Made by a program: the position numbers and the translations under genes
NCBI RefSeq assembly: GCF_027497175.1
Contig: NZ_CP114901.1
Span: 3,348,001-3,412,000, forward strand
From: Verrucosispora sp. WMMD573
Lineage (GTDB): Bacteria; Actinomycetota; Actinomycetes; Mycobacteriales; Micromonosporaceae
Direction of reading: 5' to 3'
DNA: 64,000 nucleotides
In this document: positions 1-8,372 of the stretch, piece by piece
Layout of the letters: the number at the start of each line of letters is the position of its first letter
How positions within the stretch are numbered: the first letter of the stretch is position 1
The notes under the pieces: generated by a model
What the model saw: the letters and a program-made list of their open reading frames with translations, nothing else
Databases searched by the model: none
Told to the model about the DNA's origin: nothing

Positions 1-62
1 CACGTTGCAGGTCGAGCCACGCGATGCCGAAGGCATCTGCGGCGGCGCCCACTGGTGAATCG

Positions 63-131
63 TCAGCGCAGCTGGGCATCGTTCACCAGGATGTCGACCG
101 TGCCCAGCTCGTGCTCGGCGATGTGTCGACT
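63..131 (-). pseudogene. Remnant of a short-chain dehydrogenase/reductase (SDR)
   Basis: On the minus strand a frame ending in TGA (65-63) reads IAEHELGTVDILVNDAQLR. This resembles the mid-domain SDR segment 'LGxVDILVNNAG', but the NNAG motif has become NDAQ and a stop follows at once. No Rossmann start or YxxxK motif lies on either side, because the YccF gene ends just upstream. I infer a decayed fragment. The match is only about 19 residues long, so chance cannot be excluded. Bases 1-62 show nothing I can support. Confidence 0.35.
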
Positions 132-132
132 A

Positions 133-513
133 TCAGGGCGCGGGTACGACCTCCTGACCCAGCGGCCAGATGGCCGCCGGGACGAGCTTGAAGTTGGCCA
201 CGCCGAACGGGATGCCGATGATGGTCAGGCAGAGGCCGACGCCGGCGACGATGTGCGAGAGCGCCAGCCACCAGCCGGCCAGCAGCACCCAGATGATGTT
301 GGCCAGACCCGAGGCCACCCCGACGCCGGGCTTGGGTGCCAGGGTCCGGCCGAAGGGCCACAGCGAGTATGACGCCAGCCGCAGCGACGCCACGCCGAAC
401 GGGATGGTGACGACGAGTACGAAGCAGATCAGGGCGGCGATGCCGTAGCCGACCGCCAGCACCAGGCCGCCACCGAAGATGAGCCAGAGCACGTTCAGCA
501 GGAATCGGATCAT
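133..513 (-). CDS. YccF-domain inner membrane protein
   Basis: A 126-residue membrane protein with two related halves. Each half carries a hydrophobic helix followed by an IPFGVA motif ('VTIPFGVASLRLASYSLWPFGR' region and 'IIGIPFGVANFKLVPAAIWPLG' region), which is the signature of the YccF family. The molecular function of YccF proteins is not established. I chose the ATG at 513 (MIRFLLN) because the hydrophobic N-terminus begins there. An in-frame GTG at 540 would add nine residues. The gene stands alone at the left edge, downstream of the cellulase gene on the same strand. Confidence 0.85.
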   Translation of the reverse strand: MIRFLLNVLWLIFGGGLVLAVGYGIAALICFVLVVTIPFGVASLRLASYSLWPFGRTLAPKPGVGVASGLANIIWVLLAGWWLALSHIVAGVGLCLTIIGIPFGVANFKLVPAAIWPLGQEVVPAP

Positions 514-576
514 GAGCCCATGATGACCGCCGCGCGCCACCGGCCACCCGGTGGGCGGCCGGTGGCGCGTGGCGGG

Positions 577-2691
577 TCAGCCGGTGACCCCGGTGACGTT
601 GCCGCCGGACCGGGTGACGCGGTAGGTGACCTGGGCACCGCTCCAGAAGTGGAAGGTGAGGGTGACCGCTGCCCCGTCGCGGACCTCGCCGAAGAAGGTG
701 TCGGTCAACGTGATCCGGTTACCCGGGTAGTCGGGGCTGAAGGCCACGTCGAACTCCTTGAACGACGTCCAGTCGTGCGGGCCGGCGTTGCTGCCGTCGG
801 CGTACCTCGCCTCCATGGTGGCGAGCTGGTCACCGCGGAACTGGGTCGGGATGGCGAAGGCAGCGGTCGTGCCGGTGGCGTTGGAGAGCACCGGCGTGTC
901 GTAGCTGATCACGTCGATCCGCCAGGGCACACCGGCCGAGAAGCGGGCCTGGAGGCTGGCGTTGACCCCGTACGCCCGGTTGCCGACCAGCCGGGTGAGC
1001 GCGCTCGCGGTGATGGTGAGCTGGTTGCCGGACACCGTGTAGTCGGTGCCCTGCACCAGGTTGGTGCTGCCCTGGCGCAAACCCTGGAAGGTGGTGCCGT
1101 TCAGGTTCAGGGTCAGCGACTTCGCGGTGATCGAGCCGGTACGCGGCACGTACACCTGGTCGGACGACGCGGTGCCGGAGCGGGTCGTCCAGCTCGACTT
1201 GATCTGTGCCCACAGCTCCGGGTCCTTCCACTGGAAGGCGACCCGGTCGAAGTGCTGGCCGTTGTCCCAGAGCTGGGTGGTGATCCGCTTGGATCGCGCG
1301 TAGTGCCCGAGGAACTCGAAGAACTTGAGCTTCTCGCCCTGCTGGATGGTGCCGGTGTGCCGGTCGAAGCCGAGCAGCCCGTACTCGCCGATGACGACCG
1401 GGATGTTGCGGGTCACGAAGGCATTGTGCACCCGGTCGAACGAGTCGGTCAGATCCTGCTGGGTGGTGGCGTCGAAGCGGGTGCCACCGGCGACGTTGAC
1501 GCTGAACGGCCAGTACCCGTAGAAGTGCACGGTGGCGATCAGGTTGCGGTCGTTGAGCTGATTGATCGTCGTGGTCAGCTCGTTGATCCGGGCCTGCTCG
1601 GATGAGGTGTGCAGGGTCGGCAGGACCAGCATCCGGGTGGCGTTGGTGCCGCCGGAGGCGCGTACGATCCGGTGGAAGTTGACGTTCAGCTCGTGCAGCA
1701 GCTCCGCGTTCTGGGCGTCGCCGGAGCTGTTGGCGAACTGCGGCTCGTTGACGCTCTCGAAGTGCAGCCTCGGCGAGTGGTCCCGGAACGCGGCGGCGAT
1801 CTGGGTCCACAGCGCGTTGTAGCGGTTGAGCACCGTGGTCCGGTTCGTCGGCATCTCGTGGATCCACTGCCACGAGTCGTGGTGCAGGTTGATCATCACG
1901 TAGAAGCCGTCGTCCAGGGCCCAGCCGACGACCTCCTTGATGCGGTTGAGCCAGGCCGCGTCGATGGTGTACGACGGCGCGGGCCCGTGGTGGTTGCTCC
2001 AGGTCACCGGGATCCGGATGCTGTTGAAGCCCTGCGCCCGGATGGCGTCGAGCTGCGCCTGGGTGACGCGTGGGTTGCCCCACGCGGTCTCGTCGGCGCC
2101 GACCGCGTCGAAGGTGTTGCCGAGGTTCCAGCCGGGCTGCATCGCGGCCACGTAGGCCATCGGGTCGCCGGCCGGCGGCGGGCTGGTCGGTGGCGGGGTG
2201 CTCGGCGGTGGCGTGCTCGGCGGCGGGGTGGTGGTCGGCGGCGGGGTGGTGCCGACGCTGCCGGTGCAGGTGACGCCGTTGAGGGCGAAGGTGGTCGGTG
2301 CGGTGTTGCTGCCGGACCACGAACCGTTGAAGCCGAACGAGACGGTCTGGTTGGTGCCCAGCGCGGCGTTGTAGCTGACGTTGCTGGCGGTGACGTCGTT
2401 GCCGGAGGAGGTGACCGTGGCGTTCCACGCCTGCGTGACCCGCTGCCCCGAGGGGAACGTCCAGGTCAGCCGCCAGCCGTTGAGCGGGTCGCCGAGGTTG
2501 GTCACGGCGACGTTGGCGGTGAATCCGCCCGGCCACTGGCTGGGGGCGGAGTACGCCACCCGGCATCCGGCCGCCGCGTGCGCGGTGCCGGCGGTGATCA
2601 GGCCGGCTCCGGCCAGTAGTGCGGCGACGCCGCTGACGACCAGGCCGAATCGCCAACGTGTCCTGCGTAGTGTGCCCTTCAGCCCAGCCAT
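577..2691 (-). CDS. Secreted modular endoglucanase, CBM2-GH5-X2-CBM46
   Basis: A 704-residue secreted beta-glucanase. Residues 1-40 form a signal peptide (RR, hydrophobic core, AHA-A cleavage site). About 41-145 is a CBM2 cellulose-binding module and 146-175 a Pro/Thr linker. About 176-505 is a GH5 catalytic domain, with the acid/base Glu316 in VNEP and the nucleophile Glu436 in IGEYG. About 511-600 is an X2 (Ig-like) module and 605-704 a CBM46-like domain. The GH5-X2-CBM46 order is that of subfamily 4 enzymes such as Bacillus Cel5B, where CBM46 helps bind xyloglucan and beta-glucan. Here a CBM2 is added at the N-terminus. The gene is monocistronic with its own promoter at 2773-2802. Confidence 0.93.
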   Translation of the reverse strand: MAGLKGTLRRTRWRFGLVVSGVAALLAGAGLITAGTAHAAAGCRVAYSAPSQWPGGFTANVAVTNLGDPLNGWRLTWTFPSGQRVTQAWNATVTSSGNDVTASNVSYNAALGTNQTVSFGFNGSWSGSNTAPTTFALNGVTCTGSVGTTPPPTTTPPPSTPPPSTPPPTSPPPAGDPMAYVAAMQPGWNLGNTFDAVGADETAWGNPRVTQAQLDAIRAQGFNSIRIPVTWSNHHGPAPSYTIDAAWLNRIKEVVGWALDDGFYVMINLHHDSWQWIHEMPTNRTTVLNRYNALWTQIAAAFRDHSPRLHFESVNEPQFANSSGDAQNAELLHELNVNFHRIVRASGGTNATRMLVLPTLHTSSEQARINELTTTINQLNDRNLIATVHFYGYWPFSVNVAGGTRFDATTQQDLTDSFDRVHNAFVTRNIPVVIGEYGLLGFDRHTGTIQQGEKLKFFEFLGHYARSKRITTQLWDNGQHFDRVAFQWKDPELWAQIKSSWTTRSGTASSDQVYVPRTGSITAKSLTLNLNGTTFQGLRQGSTNLVQGTDYTVSGNQLTITASALTRLVGNRAYGVNASLQARFSAGVPWRIDVISYDTPVLSNATGTTAAFAIPTQFRGDQLATMEARYADGSNAGPHDWTSFKEFDVAFSPDYPGNRITLTDTFFGEVRDGAAVTLTFHFWSGAQVTYRVTRSGGNVTGVTG

Positions 2692-2993
2692 GACGCTCCT
2701 CGCGTGGTGATGGTGTCAACGGGGTGGCTGGCCGGGCGTCGCCGGGCCACCGGAAACACCCGGCCGGCTCGCACCATAAGTTGGGATCATGAACTTTGTC
2801 AATCGACGTACCACGATTTATCTGCTTTCTGTGCAGGTGAGGGCGGTGGTTCGGCGGGAAAGCGCACCGGCGAGGCGCACCGGAACGGTTGGGACCTGGG
2901 CGTCCGGCGGATCGGCGACGGCACGCTGGCCCGGTCCCGGCGGCCGGTACGGCGGGCAGCGAATGAGCGTGGCCTGGCGGGGTAGTCGGCGGC
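2692..2993. other. Intergenic region between divergent cellulase and FUSC genes
   Basis: About 300 bases hold the promoter of the minus-strand cellulase gene (listed separately) and the upstream region of the plus-strand FUSC-like gene. I looked for a CebR-type operator (TGGGAGCGCTCCCA) and did not find one. No convincing promoter is visible for the plus strand. Confidence 0.6.
2773..2802 (-). promoter_or_regulatory. Sigma70-type promoter for the cellulase gene
   Basis: On the minus strand TTGACA (2802-2797) and TATGGT (2778-2773) are separated by 18 bp, about 80 bases upstream of the cellulase start. The -35 box is a perfect consensus, which is uncommon in DNA this GC-rich. The start of transcription is inferred, not observed. 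Confidence 0.6.
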
Positions 2994-4217
2994 GTGGCGG
3001 CGGAGGACGACGACAGGGGCTGGGCGCGTCGTGCCGGCGGCCGGATCGAGGCCGGGGTCGCCGAGACCGTCGGCGGCCTCAGTCGACGCATCGGCTGGCG
3101 GGAGCGACGCCGGAGCCTGGAGTTGTACGCGATCCTCGCCGTTCAGGCGGGCGCGGCCGCCGCGCTCGCCTGGACGCTGGCGCACGAGCTGCTGAACCAC
3201 CCGTCGCCGGTGTTCGCCCCCAGCGCCGCCGTCGGCACCATCGCCGCCGCGATCGGCCGGCGGACCCGCCGCACCCTCGAACTGCTGGTCGGCGTGCTGG
3301 CCGGTCTACTGGTGGGTGACGCCCTGATCATGGTGATCGGCACCGGACCCTGGCAGATCGGCACCGTGGTCGCCCTGGCCATCCTGCTCGCGCTGAGCAT
3401 GAGCCGGGGTGGCGCGGTCGTCACCCAGGCCGGCGGCACGGCGGTGCTGATCGCCACCCTCTCGCCGATCCAGCGGGGGCTTGAGGTGCCCCGGGTCATC
3501 GACGCGGTCATCGGCGCGATCTCCGCCGTGGTGGTGGTGGCCGTGCTGCCGGTCAATCCGGTGCGGATCATCCAGCGGGCCGCCCGCCCCCTCTTCGCCG
3601 CCCTGATCGAACACCTGCACAACGCCGCGGATGGGATGTCCCGGGGCGACGCCGCGGCAGTGGCCGCGGCCCGGGACGGGTTGTACGGCCTGAGCCCGCA
3701 ACTGGCCCTGCTCAACGACGCGGTCTCCGGTGCACGGGAGGCGGTGGCGGTGTCGCCGGCCCGCTGGCACCGACGAGCTGAGTTCGAGCACTACCAACGA
3801 GGTACCCGCTACCTCGACCTGGCCGTCGGGGGCGGCCAGGAGATGCTGCGCCGGGCGGCCACCGCGGTGCGCGACGAGGAACCGAATCCGGCCGGGCTGT
3901 CGGCCGCGGTGCACTACTTCGGCGACGCCCTGGCGTTGCTCCAGGTCGAGGCGGAGAGCGGGCAGCACACGAACCGGTCCGAGCAGTTGGTCCTCAAGGC
4001 GGTCGACCGGGCAGCCGAGGCGTACGACGAGGGGGTGGGCTTCTCCGGCAGCGTGGTGGTGGCCCAGATCCGTACCGTCGCCACCGACCTGCTACGCAGC
4101 CTCGGCTGCCACGACGAGGAGGCCGTCGCCGTGATCCGGCGACGCTTCGAGGCAGAGCGTCACGAGCTGCGGCGTCACGAGGGAGAAGGATCGCCAGCCG
4201 AGCGGAAGGCGGCGTGA
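2994..4217 (+). CDS. FUSC/aromatic-acid-exporter-like membrane protein
   Basis: A 407-residue protein starting at GTG. After about 40 charged residues come several hydrophobic segments between residues 45 and 185 (AILAVQAGAAAALAW, LLVGVLAGLLVGDALIMVI, VVALAILLALSM, VIGAISAVVVVAVLPV). A long helical cytoplasmic half follows. This half-FUSC layout is typical of actinobacterial proteins annotated as aromatic acid exporter or FUSC family. The substrate is unknown. The start is uncertain, since only a weak ribosome-binding site precedes the GTG and an earlier start is not excluded. It converges with the lipoprotein gene at 4234. Confidence 0.75.
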   Translation: MAAEDDDRGWARRAGGRIEAGVAETVGGLSRRIGWRERRRSLELYAILAVQAGAAAALAWTLAHELLNHPSPVFAPSAAVGTIAAAIGRRTRRTLELLVGVLAGLLVGDALIMVIGTGPWQIGTVVALAILLALSMSRGGAVVTQAGGTAVLIATLSPIQRGLEVPRVIDAVIGAISAVVVVAVLPVNPVRIIQRAARPLFAALIEHLHNAADGMSRGDAAAVAAARDGLYGLSPQLALLNDAVSGAREAVAVSPARWHRRAEFEHYQRGTRYLDLAVGGGQEMLRRAATAVRDEEPNPAGLSAAVHYFGDALALLQVEAESGQHTNRSEQLVLKAVDRAAEAYDEGVGFSGSVVVAQIRTVATDLLRSLGCHDEEAVAVIRRRFEAERHELRRHEGEGSPAERKAA

Positions 4218-4233
4218 GCGGCCCCGGCCGGGC

Positions 4234-4761
4234 TCAGAGCCGCCCGGCGACCGTCCGGGCCAGCTCGGTCAGCGGCTTGTCGTACTTGGCCGGGTCGTCC
4301 AGCCGGACCAGTCGGATGGCCACCCATACCCCGGCGGCGTGTACGAAGACCGCGCCGTCCTCCAGGTACGCCTCGTCCCCGATCCCGGACAGCGTCTCGA
4401 ACTCGTGGTCGAGATCGCGGTCGACGTCGAGGATCTTCTTGGCCCCGTCGCCCACGTAGACCTCCACCTGCGCCAACGGGCCCGAGACCGGCCCGCTGTA
4501 CGTGCAGGTCTCGCGGACCGGCACCGGATCCTCCAGGGGGGTGCCCGCCAGCTTCTCGGCGTCCTCCTTGGGGACCAGGGCGCAGGCGTCGACAGGCGGC
4601 GCCTCGGTCGACGGCTCCGCTGCCTCGGTCGCCTCGACGGGCGGCGCCGGCTGCGCTGCCTCGGTCGGTGGCGGGGGCGCGGCGGCGGGTTCGGCGTTGC
4701 CGCCGCAGGCGGTGAGAGCGGCGACGGCGACGGCCGTCGCGACGAGCTTGCGGTACCTCAC
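4234..4761 (-). CDS. DUF3558-like lipoprotein
   Basis: A 175-residue lipoprotein with an N-terminal signal ending in the lipobox LTAC (lipidated Cys), then a Pro/Ala/Glu-rich spacer. The C-terminal domain begins VDACALVPKEDAEKLAG, the usual opening of DUF3558-type domains ('DxCxLL...'). The GTG start at 4761 is supported by GAGGAGA about seven bases upstream. It lies 23 bases after a similar lipoprotein gene (4785-5303), so the two probably form one operon. It is anchored outside the membrane. Its function is unknown, although this family occurs widely among actinobacterial surface lipoproteins. Confidence 0.8.
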   Translation of the reverse strand: MRYRKLVATAVAVAALTACGGNAEPAAAPPPPTEAAQPAPPVEATEAAEPSTEAPPVDACALVPKEDAEKLAGTPLEDPVPVRETCTYSGPVSGPLAQVEVYVGDGAKKILDVDRDLDHEFETLSGIGDEAYLEDGAVFVHAAGVWVAIRLVRLDDPAKYDKPLTELARTVAGRL

Positions 4762-4784
4762 GGTCGTCTCCTCGGGGCCTGGTG

Positions 4785-5303
4785 TCACCGGGGGAGGGCG
4801 TCGAGCAGCCGGCGTACAGCCTGCTCGTAGCCGTCGGGCTGGGCGCCGAGGCGCTCGAAGCTGCTCAACGTCACGGTGAAACTGCCAGCGCCGCCGACGA
4901 GCACCGCCTCGGCGCCGATGTCCTTGACCGCCAGATAGCCCTTGCCGTCGCCGTCGAGGTCCGTCACCGTCCGGTAGGTCTGCTCGGCCTGTTGGCGCTG
5001 AAAGTCGTAGGTCGTCTCGCCGGCCAACTGGGATGCGGTCGTCACGGACAGCGCCGCCACCCCCTTGCCGTCGCCGAAGCTGCAGTTGCCGTCGTCGACC
5101 ATGGACTCGCCGATCAACTCGGAGATCTGGGCCGCAGTGAACGGGCAGGGCGGGGCTTCGGTGCCGGCACCGTCGGCGGGCACGTCCGACTCGGTCTCCA
5201 CGTCCGCGCCGGGGCCGGCCGTCGGCGGCGCAGGTTCGGCGCTGTCGCAGCCGGTCAGCGCGAGCGCGGCCGCGAGCACTGCGGGCAGGATCAGTCGACG
5301 CAC
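4785..5303 (-). CDS. DUF3558-like lipoprotein
   Basis: A 172-residue lipoprotein. Its signal peptide ends in LTGC, followed by an acidic, Pro-rich spacer and a domain starting APPCPFTAAQISELIGESM. That opening matches the DUF3558-like start of the next gene, so the two look like diverged tandem paralogues. The GTG start at 5303 has AGAAGGGA five bases upstream. Longer in-frame extensions upstream lack a signal peptide. The function is unknown, with an extracytoplasmic location inferred from the lipobox. Confidence 0.8.
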   Translation of the reverse strand: MRRLILPAVLAAALALTGCDSAEPAPPTAGPGADVETESDVPADGAGTEAPPCPFTAAQISELIGESMVDDGNCSFGDGKGVAALSVTTASQLAGETTYDFQRQQAEQTYRTVTDLDGDGKGYLAVKDIGAEAVLVGGAGSFTVTLSSFERLGAQPDGYEQAVRRLLDALPR

Positions 5304-5490
5304 AGGTTCGGTTCCCTTCTGACACCAGGCCGCTACCGGCCGGGCTGTTCGAGCACCCGGCACGGACGATCGCCGCGCTGCTCGCGGCACGGATCGACCA
5401 GGGCCGGCAGCGGCCCGTCCGGAAGCCGGTCCGCCGGTAGTGACGTCTCGACGCTACGACCAGACGGCCGTCGAGGAATCCGGCGTTTCC

Positions 5491-8292
5491 CTAGCCTTTG
5501 GCCGTGCCGGTCGGCGCACCGGCCGTGGCCGCCGGTCGGCGTGACCGTTCGTCGGGTCCACCTACCCGCGCCAGCGCGGCACCCAGTTCCGCCCGGCGGG
5601 AGATGCCCAACTTGCGGTAGACCCGGGACAGGTTGGTCTCGACTGTCTTCGGGCTGACGAACAGCTCGTCGGCGATAGCCCGGCTGGTCCGTCCCTGCGC
5701 GGCGAGCCGGGCAACCCGCTCCTCGGTGGCGGTGAGGTCCGACGGCGCGGGCGGGCGCCCCCCGAGTCGGGCGGCCTCGGCGCGGGCTCGCCCGGCGAAC
5801 ACCGCCGCGCCCAGGGCGTCGAACTCGGCCGCCGCGGCGGCCAGCGCCTCCCGGGCCGGCCGCTTGCGGCGGGACCGGCGGTGCACCATGCCCTCGACCA
5901 GCAGACACCTGGCCCGGTCCAGCGGCAGGACCTCCGGCGGCACGGCGGCCCGCGCGGCGGCGAGGTCGTCCAGGGCGGCCGAGGGATCGACACCACTGGC
6001 GCTGTCCAGCAGGGCGCGGCTGCGCGCCAGCCCCAGCAGCGTCCACGGGCGGGGCAACCGCCGGTGACGTTCCGCCAGCCGGGTCAGGGCGTCGCTTGCC
6101 GTGACCAGGTCGCCGGCGCCCACACAGGCCTCGATCCAGTCGGTCTCGAAGCGCTGGGCAAGCGGCTCGGCCAGCCCCATCCGGTCGACCGTCGCGGCGA
6201 GCCGGCCGTACCCGGCTGCGGCGTCGGCCATCCGGCCGGCGCAGAGCGCGACGAACGCCGCCAGTTGCAGGTGGATCCGCCGGCACCAGTCGTCGTCGAG
6301 CTGCTCGGCCAGTCGGAGCCCCGCCTCGGCCACCCGCTGCGCCACGTCGAGTCGGCCGCGGAGCGCGTCGAGCAGCCCGGCCAGCCAGATTTCCGCGGTC
6401 GCCTCGGTGCCCAGCAGCTCACCGAGCTCGCGGGCGGCCGCGATGTGCCGTTCGGCAGTCGACCACCGTCCCGCGAGCAGCTCGGTCTCGCCGAGGTGTT
6501 TGAGCAGGTCGTACTGCGAGGGTTCATCTCCTCGCGCCGCTGCCAGGTCCAGCAGTCTGCCCAGCCGTCGGCGGGCCTGAGCCGGATCGTCGATCGACTT
6601 CCACCAGATCGCCGGGATCGTGCCGGCGAGCCATGACGGCTCCGGTCCCTCCATCTCCAGCGCCCGGTCGAGCAGTCCGACGCGAGGTGGTTCGCCGGCG
6701 CGTACCTCGTTGAAGAACAGGTGCAGCAGCGCCGCGGCGAGCAGTGCGCGGTCTCCCCCGGGGCCGGTGAGCAGGGCGATGGCTGCCTCGGCATGGGCCC
6801 GCGCCGGATCCGGCAGGTCGACGAAGAGCGCCAGGTGGGCGTGGATCCGGCCGGCCAGCGGTGAATCCGGGCGGGTTGCCGCCAGTGCCCGCCCGGCGGC
6901 CTCGACCGCCGTGCCGCCGGACTCGTCGGCGCTCCAGGCGACCACCGCGCGCAACAGCAGCGCCTCCGCGCGGACGTCGCCGCCGAACTCGGCGGCCACC
7001 GCCTCGGCGGCGACGCGCGCGCCCGGGTGGTCGCCGCACCCGAAGCGGCAGCGGGCCGACGCCAGCAGCCGCTGGCCCCGGCCGGCCTCATCGTCCGCCG
7101 GTGTGAGCCGTGCGGCCGACTCGTACAGGTTCGCGGCGGCCTCCGGCGCGCCCCGCGCGTGTTGCCGGGCGGCAGCCGCGGCGAGGGCGTCGGCGACCAC
7201 CGGGTCCGGCGTGGTCGTGCACAGGGCCAGGTGCCGGACCCGTTCGTCCGGATCGGTCACCACCTCGGCGAGCCGGCGGTGCAGGCCGCGCCGGACGCCG
7301 GGCGGGATGCCGGCGCGGACCGCGCCCGCGTAGACCGGATGGGTGAACTCCACCCGCGCCGCCCCGACCACCAGCAGGCCGGCCTCCTCGGCGGCATCGA
7401 ACGCGGCGGGGGAGATCCCCGCCGCGGCCAGGTCCCGAAGCAGGGGCACGCCGAGCAGGGCGGCCAGCCGTACGGCGTCCCGGCAGCGGGCCGGCAGCCG
7501 GGCGAGCACCTCACCGAGGAGTTGGTGCATGGACGAGGCCACCGGCAGATCCTGCGCCGGCTCCGGTGGCTGCGGCAGGCGCTGCACCGCGCGGGTGACC
7601 TCGATGGCGACCAGTGGATTGCCGGCAGCCTCCCGGGCGATCCGGGCGAGCAGGGAACGACTCAGGGTGGCGCCGACCCGCTCGCGCAGGACGTGGTGCA
7701 GGGCACCCACTCCCAGCGGGGCCAGTGGCAGCCGGGTCAGTCGGCCGGGACCGGAGTCGAGCCCGAGTGGCGCGATCCGCAGCGCCGACGTGTTGTCGGT
7801 GCGGCAACTGACCAGGGCGGACAGCCCGGGCGCGACCCGGCGCAGAGCGAACCGTAGCGCTCGTTCGCTCGGGCGGTCCAGCCACGGCGAGTCGTCCACG
7901 GCGACCAGCACCGGCCGGCCGGCGGCGAGCGCCGCCTCCAGCAGTGATCGGGTGGCGGCGCCGACCACCCGCTCGTCGACGGTCTCGTCGCTGTCCCGAG
8001 TGAGCAGCACCATCTCGGCCGCGACACGCTGCGGGCGCGGCAACTCCACCACCAGGTCCGCCAGCGGCCGGAGCAGGTCGGCGAGGGCGGCGAAGGGCAG
8101 CTCGGCCTCGCACTCGGTCGGCGCGCAGGTCAGCACCGACCAGCCGGCCCGCGTCGCCTCGGTGACCAGTTCCCGGAGCAACGTCGTCTTGCCGATGCCG
8201 GCCGGCCCCTCCAACAGCACCGACCCCGGCTCGCGCAGTGCGCGCCAGGCCTGGTCGAACACCCCGTCGCGGCCGACGAGCGTACCCCGCAT
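5491..8292 (-). CDS. Large ATP-binding LuxR-family (LAL) transcriptional regulator
   Basis: A 933-residue regulator of the LAL/MalT type. It opens with an AAA-like ATPase: VGRDG at the N-terminus, a Walker A motif GPAGIGKTT near residue 31 and a Walker B stretch VLVAVDD near 130. A long middle region rich in Ala and Arg looks like helical repeats. The C-terminal LuxR helix-turn-helix starts near residue 853 (LTATEERVARLAAQG, then SPKTVETNLSRVYRKLG). I chose the ATG at 8292 because the ATPase domain begins immediately after it. The target genes are unknown. LAL proteins often control catabolic or secondary-metabolite operons, and the adjacent AraC gene runs in the same direction. Confidence 0.9.
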   Translation of the reverse strand: MRGTLVGRDGVFDQAWRALREPGSVLLEGPAGIGKTTLLRELVTEATRAGWSVLTCAPTECEAELPFAALADLLRPLADLVVELPRPQRVAAEMVLLTRDSDETVDERVVGAATRSLLEAALAAGRPVLVAVDDSPWLDRPSERALRFALRRVAPGLSALVSCRTDNTSALRIAPLGLDSGPGRLTRLPLAPLGVGALHHVLRERVGATLSRSLLARIAREAAGNPLVAIEVTRAVQRLPQPPEPAQDLPVASSMHQLLGEVLARLPARCRDAVRLAALLGVPLLRDLAAAGISPAAFDAAEEAGLLVVGAARVEFTHPVYAGAVRAGIPPGVRRGLHRRLAEVVTDPDERVRHLALCTTTPDPVVADALAAAAARQHARGAPEAAANLYESAARLTPADDEAGRGQRLLASARCRFGCGDHPGARVAAEAVAAEFGGDVRAEALLLRAVVAWSADESGGTAVEAAGRALAATRPDSPLAGRIHAHLALFVDLPDPARAHAEAAIALLTGPGGDRALLAAALLHLFFNEVRAGEPPRVGLLDRALEMEGPEPSWLAGTIPAIWWKSIDDPAQARRRLGRLLDLAAARGDEPSQYDLLKHLGETELLAGRWSTAERHIAAARELGELLGTEATAEIWLAGLLDALRGRLDVAQRVAEAGLRLAEQLDDDWCRRIHLQLAAFVALCAGRMADAAAGYGRLAATVDRMGLAEPLAQRFETDWIEACVGAGDLVTASDALTRLAERHRRLPRPWTLLGLARSRALLDSASGVDPSAALDDLAAARAAVPPEVLPLDRARCLLVEGMVHRRSRRKRPAREALAAAAAEFDALGAAVFAGRARAEAARLGGRPPAPSDLTATEERVARLAAQGRTSRAIADELFVSPKTVETNLSRVYRKLGISRRAELGAALARVGGPDERSRRPAATAGAPTGTAKG

Positions 8293-8372
8293 GGTGCGAT
8301 TCTGGCACTTATGAGGCGGGGCGGCCATCGTGCGGACGGTGGCCCGCCGCGGGTGGTCGGTCAGGGTGGGCG

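Noticed and set aside
83..547. Overlapping minus-strand frame of 154 codons over yccF
   Set aside because: It is a shifted-frame shadow of the YccF gene with Arg/Ala-rich, domain-free translation.
830..3091. 753-codon minus-strand frame over the cellulase
   Set aside because: It reads the cellulase gene in the wrong frame. The translation is low-complexity Arg/Pro/His sequence typical of high-GC shadows.
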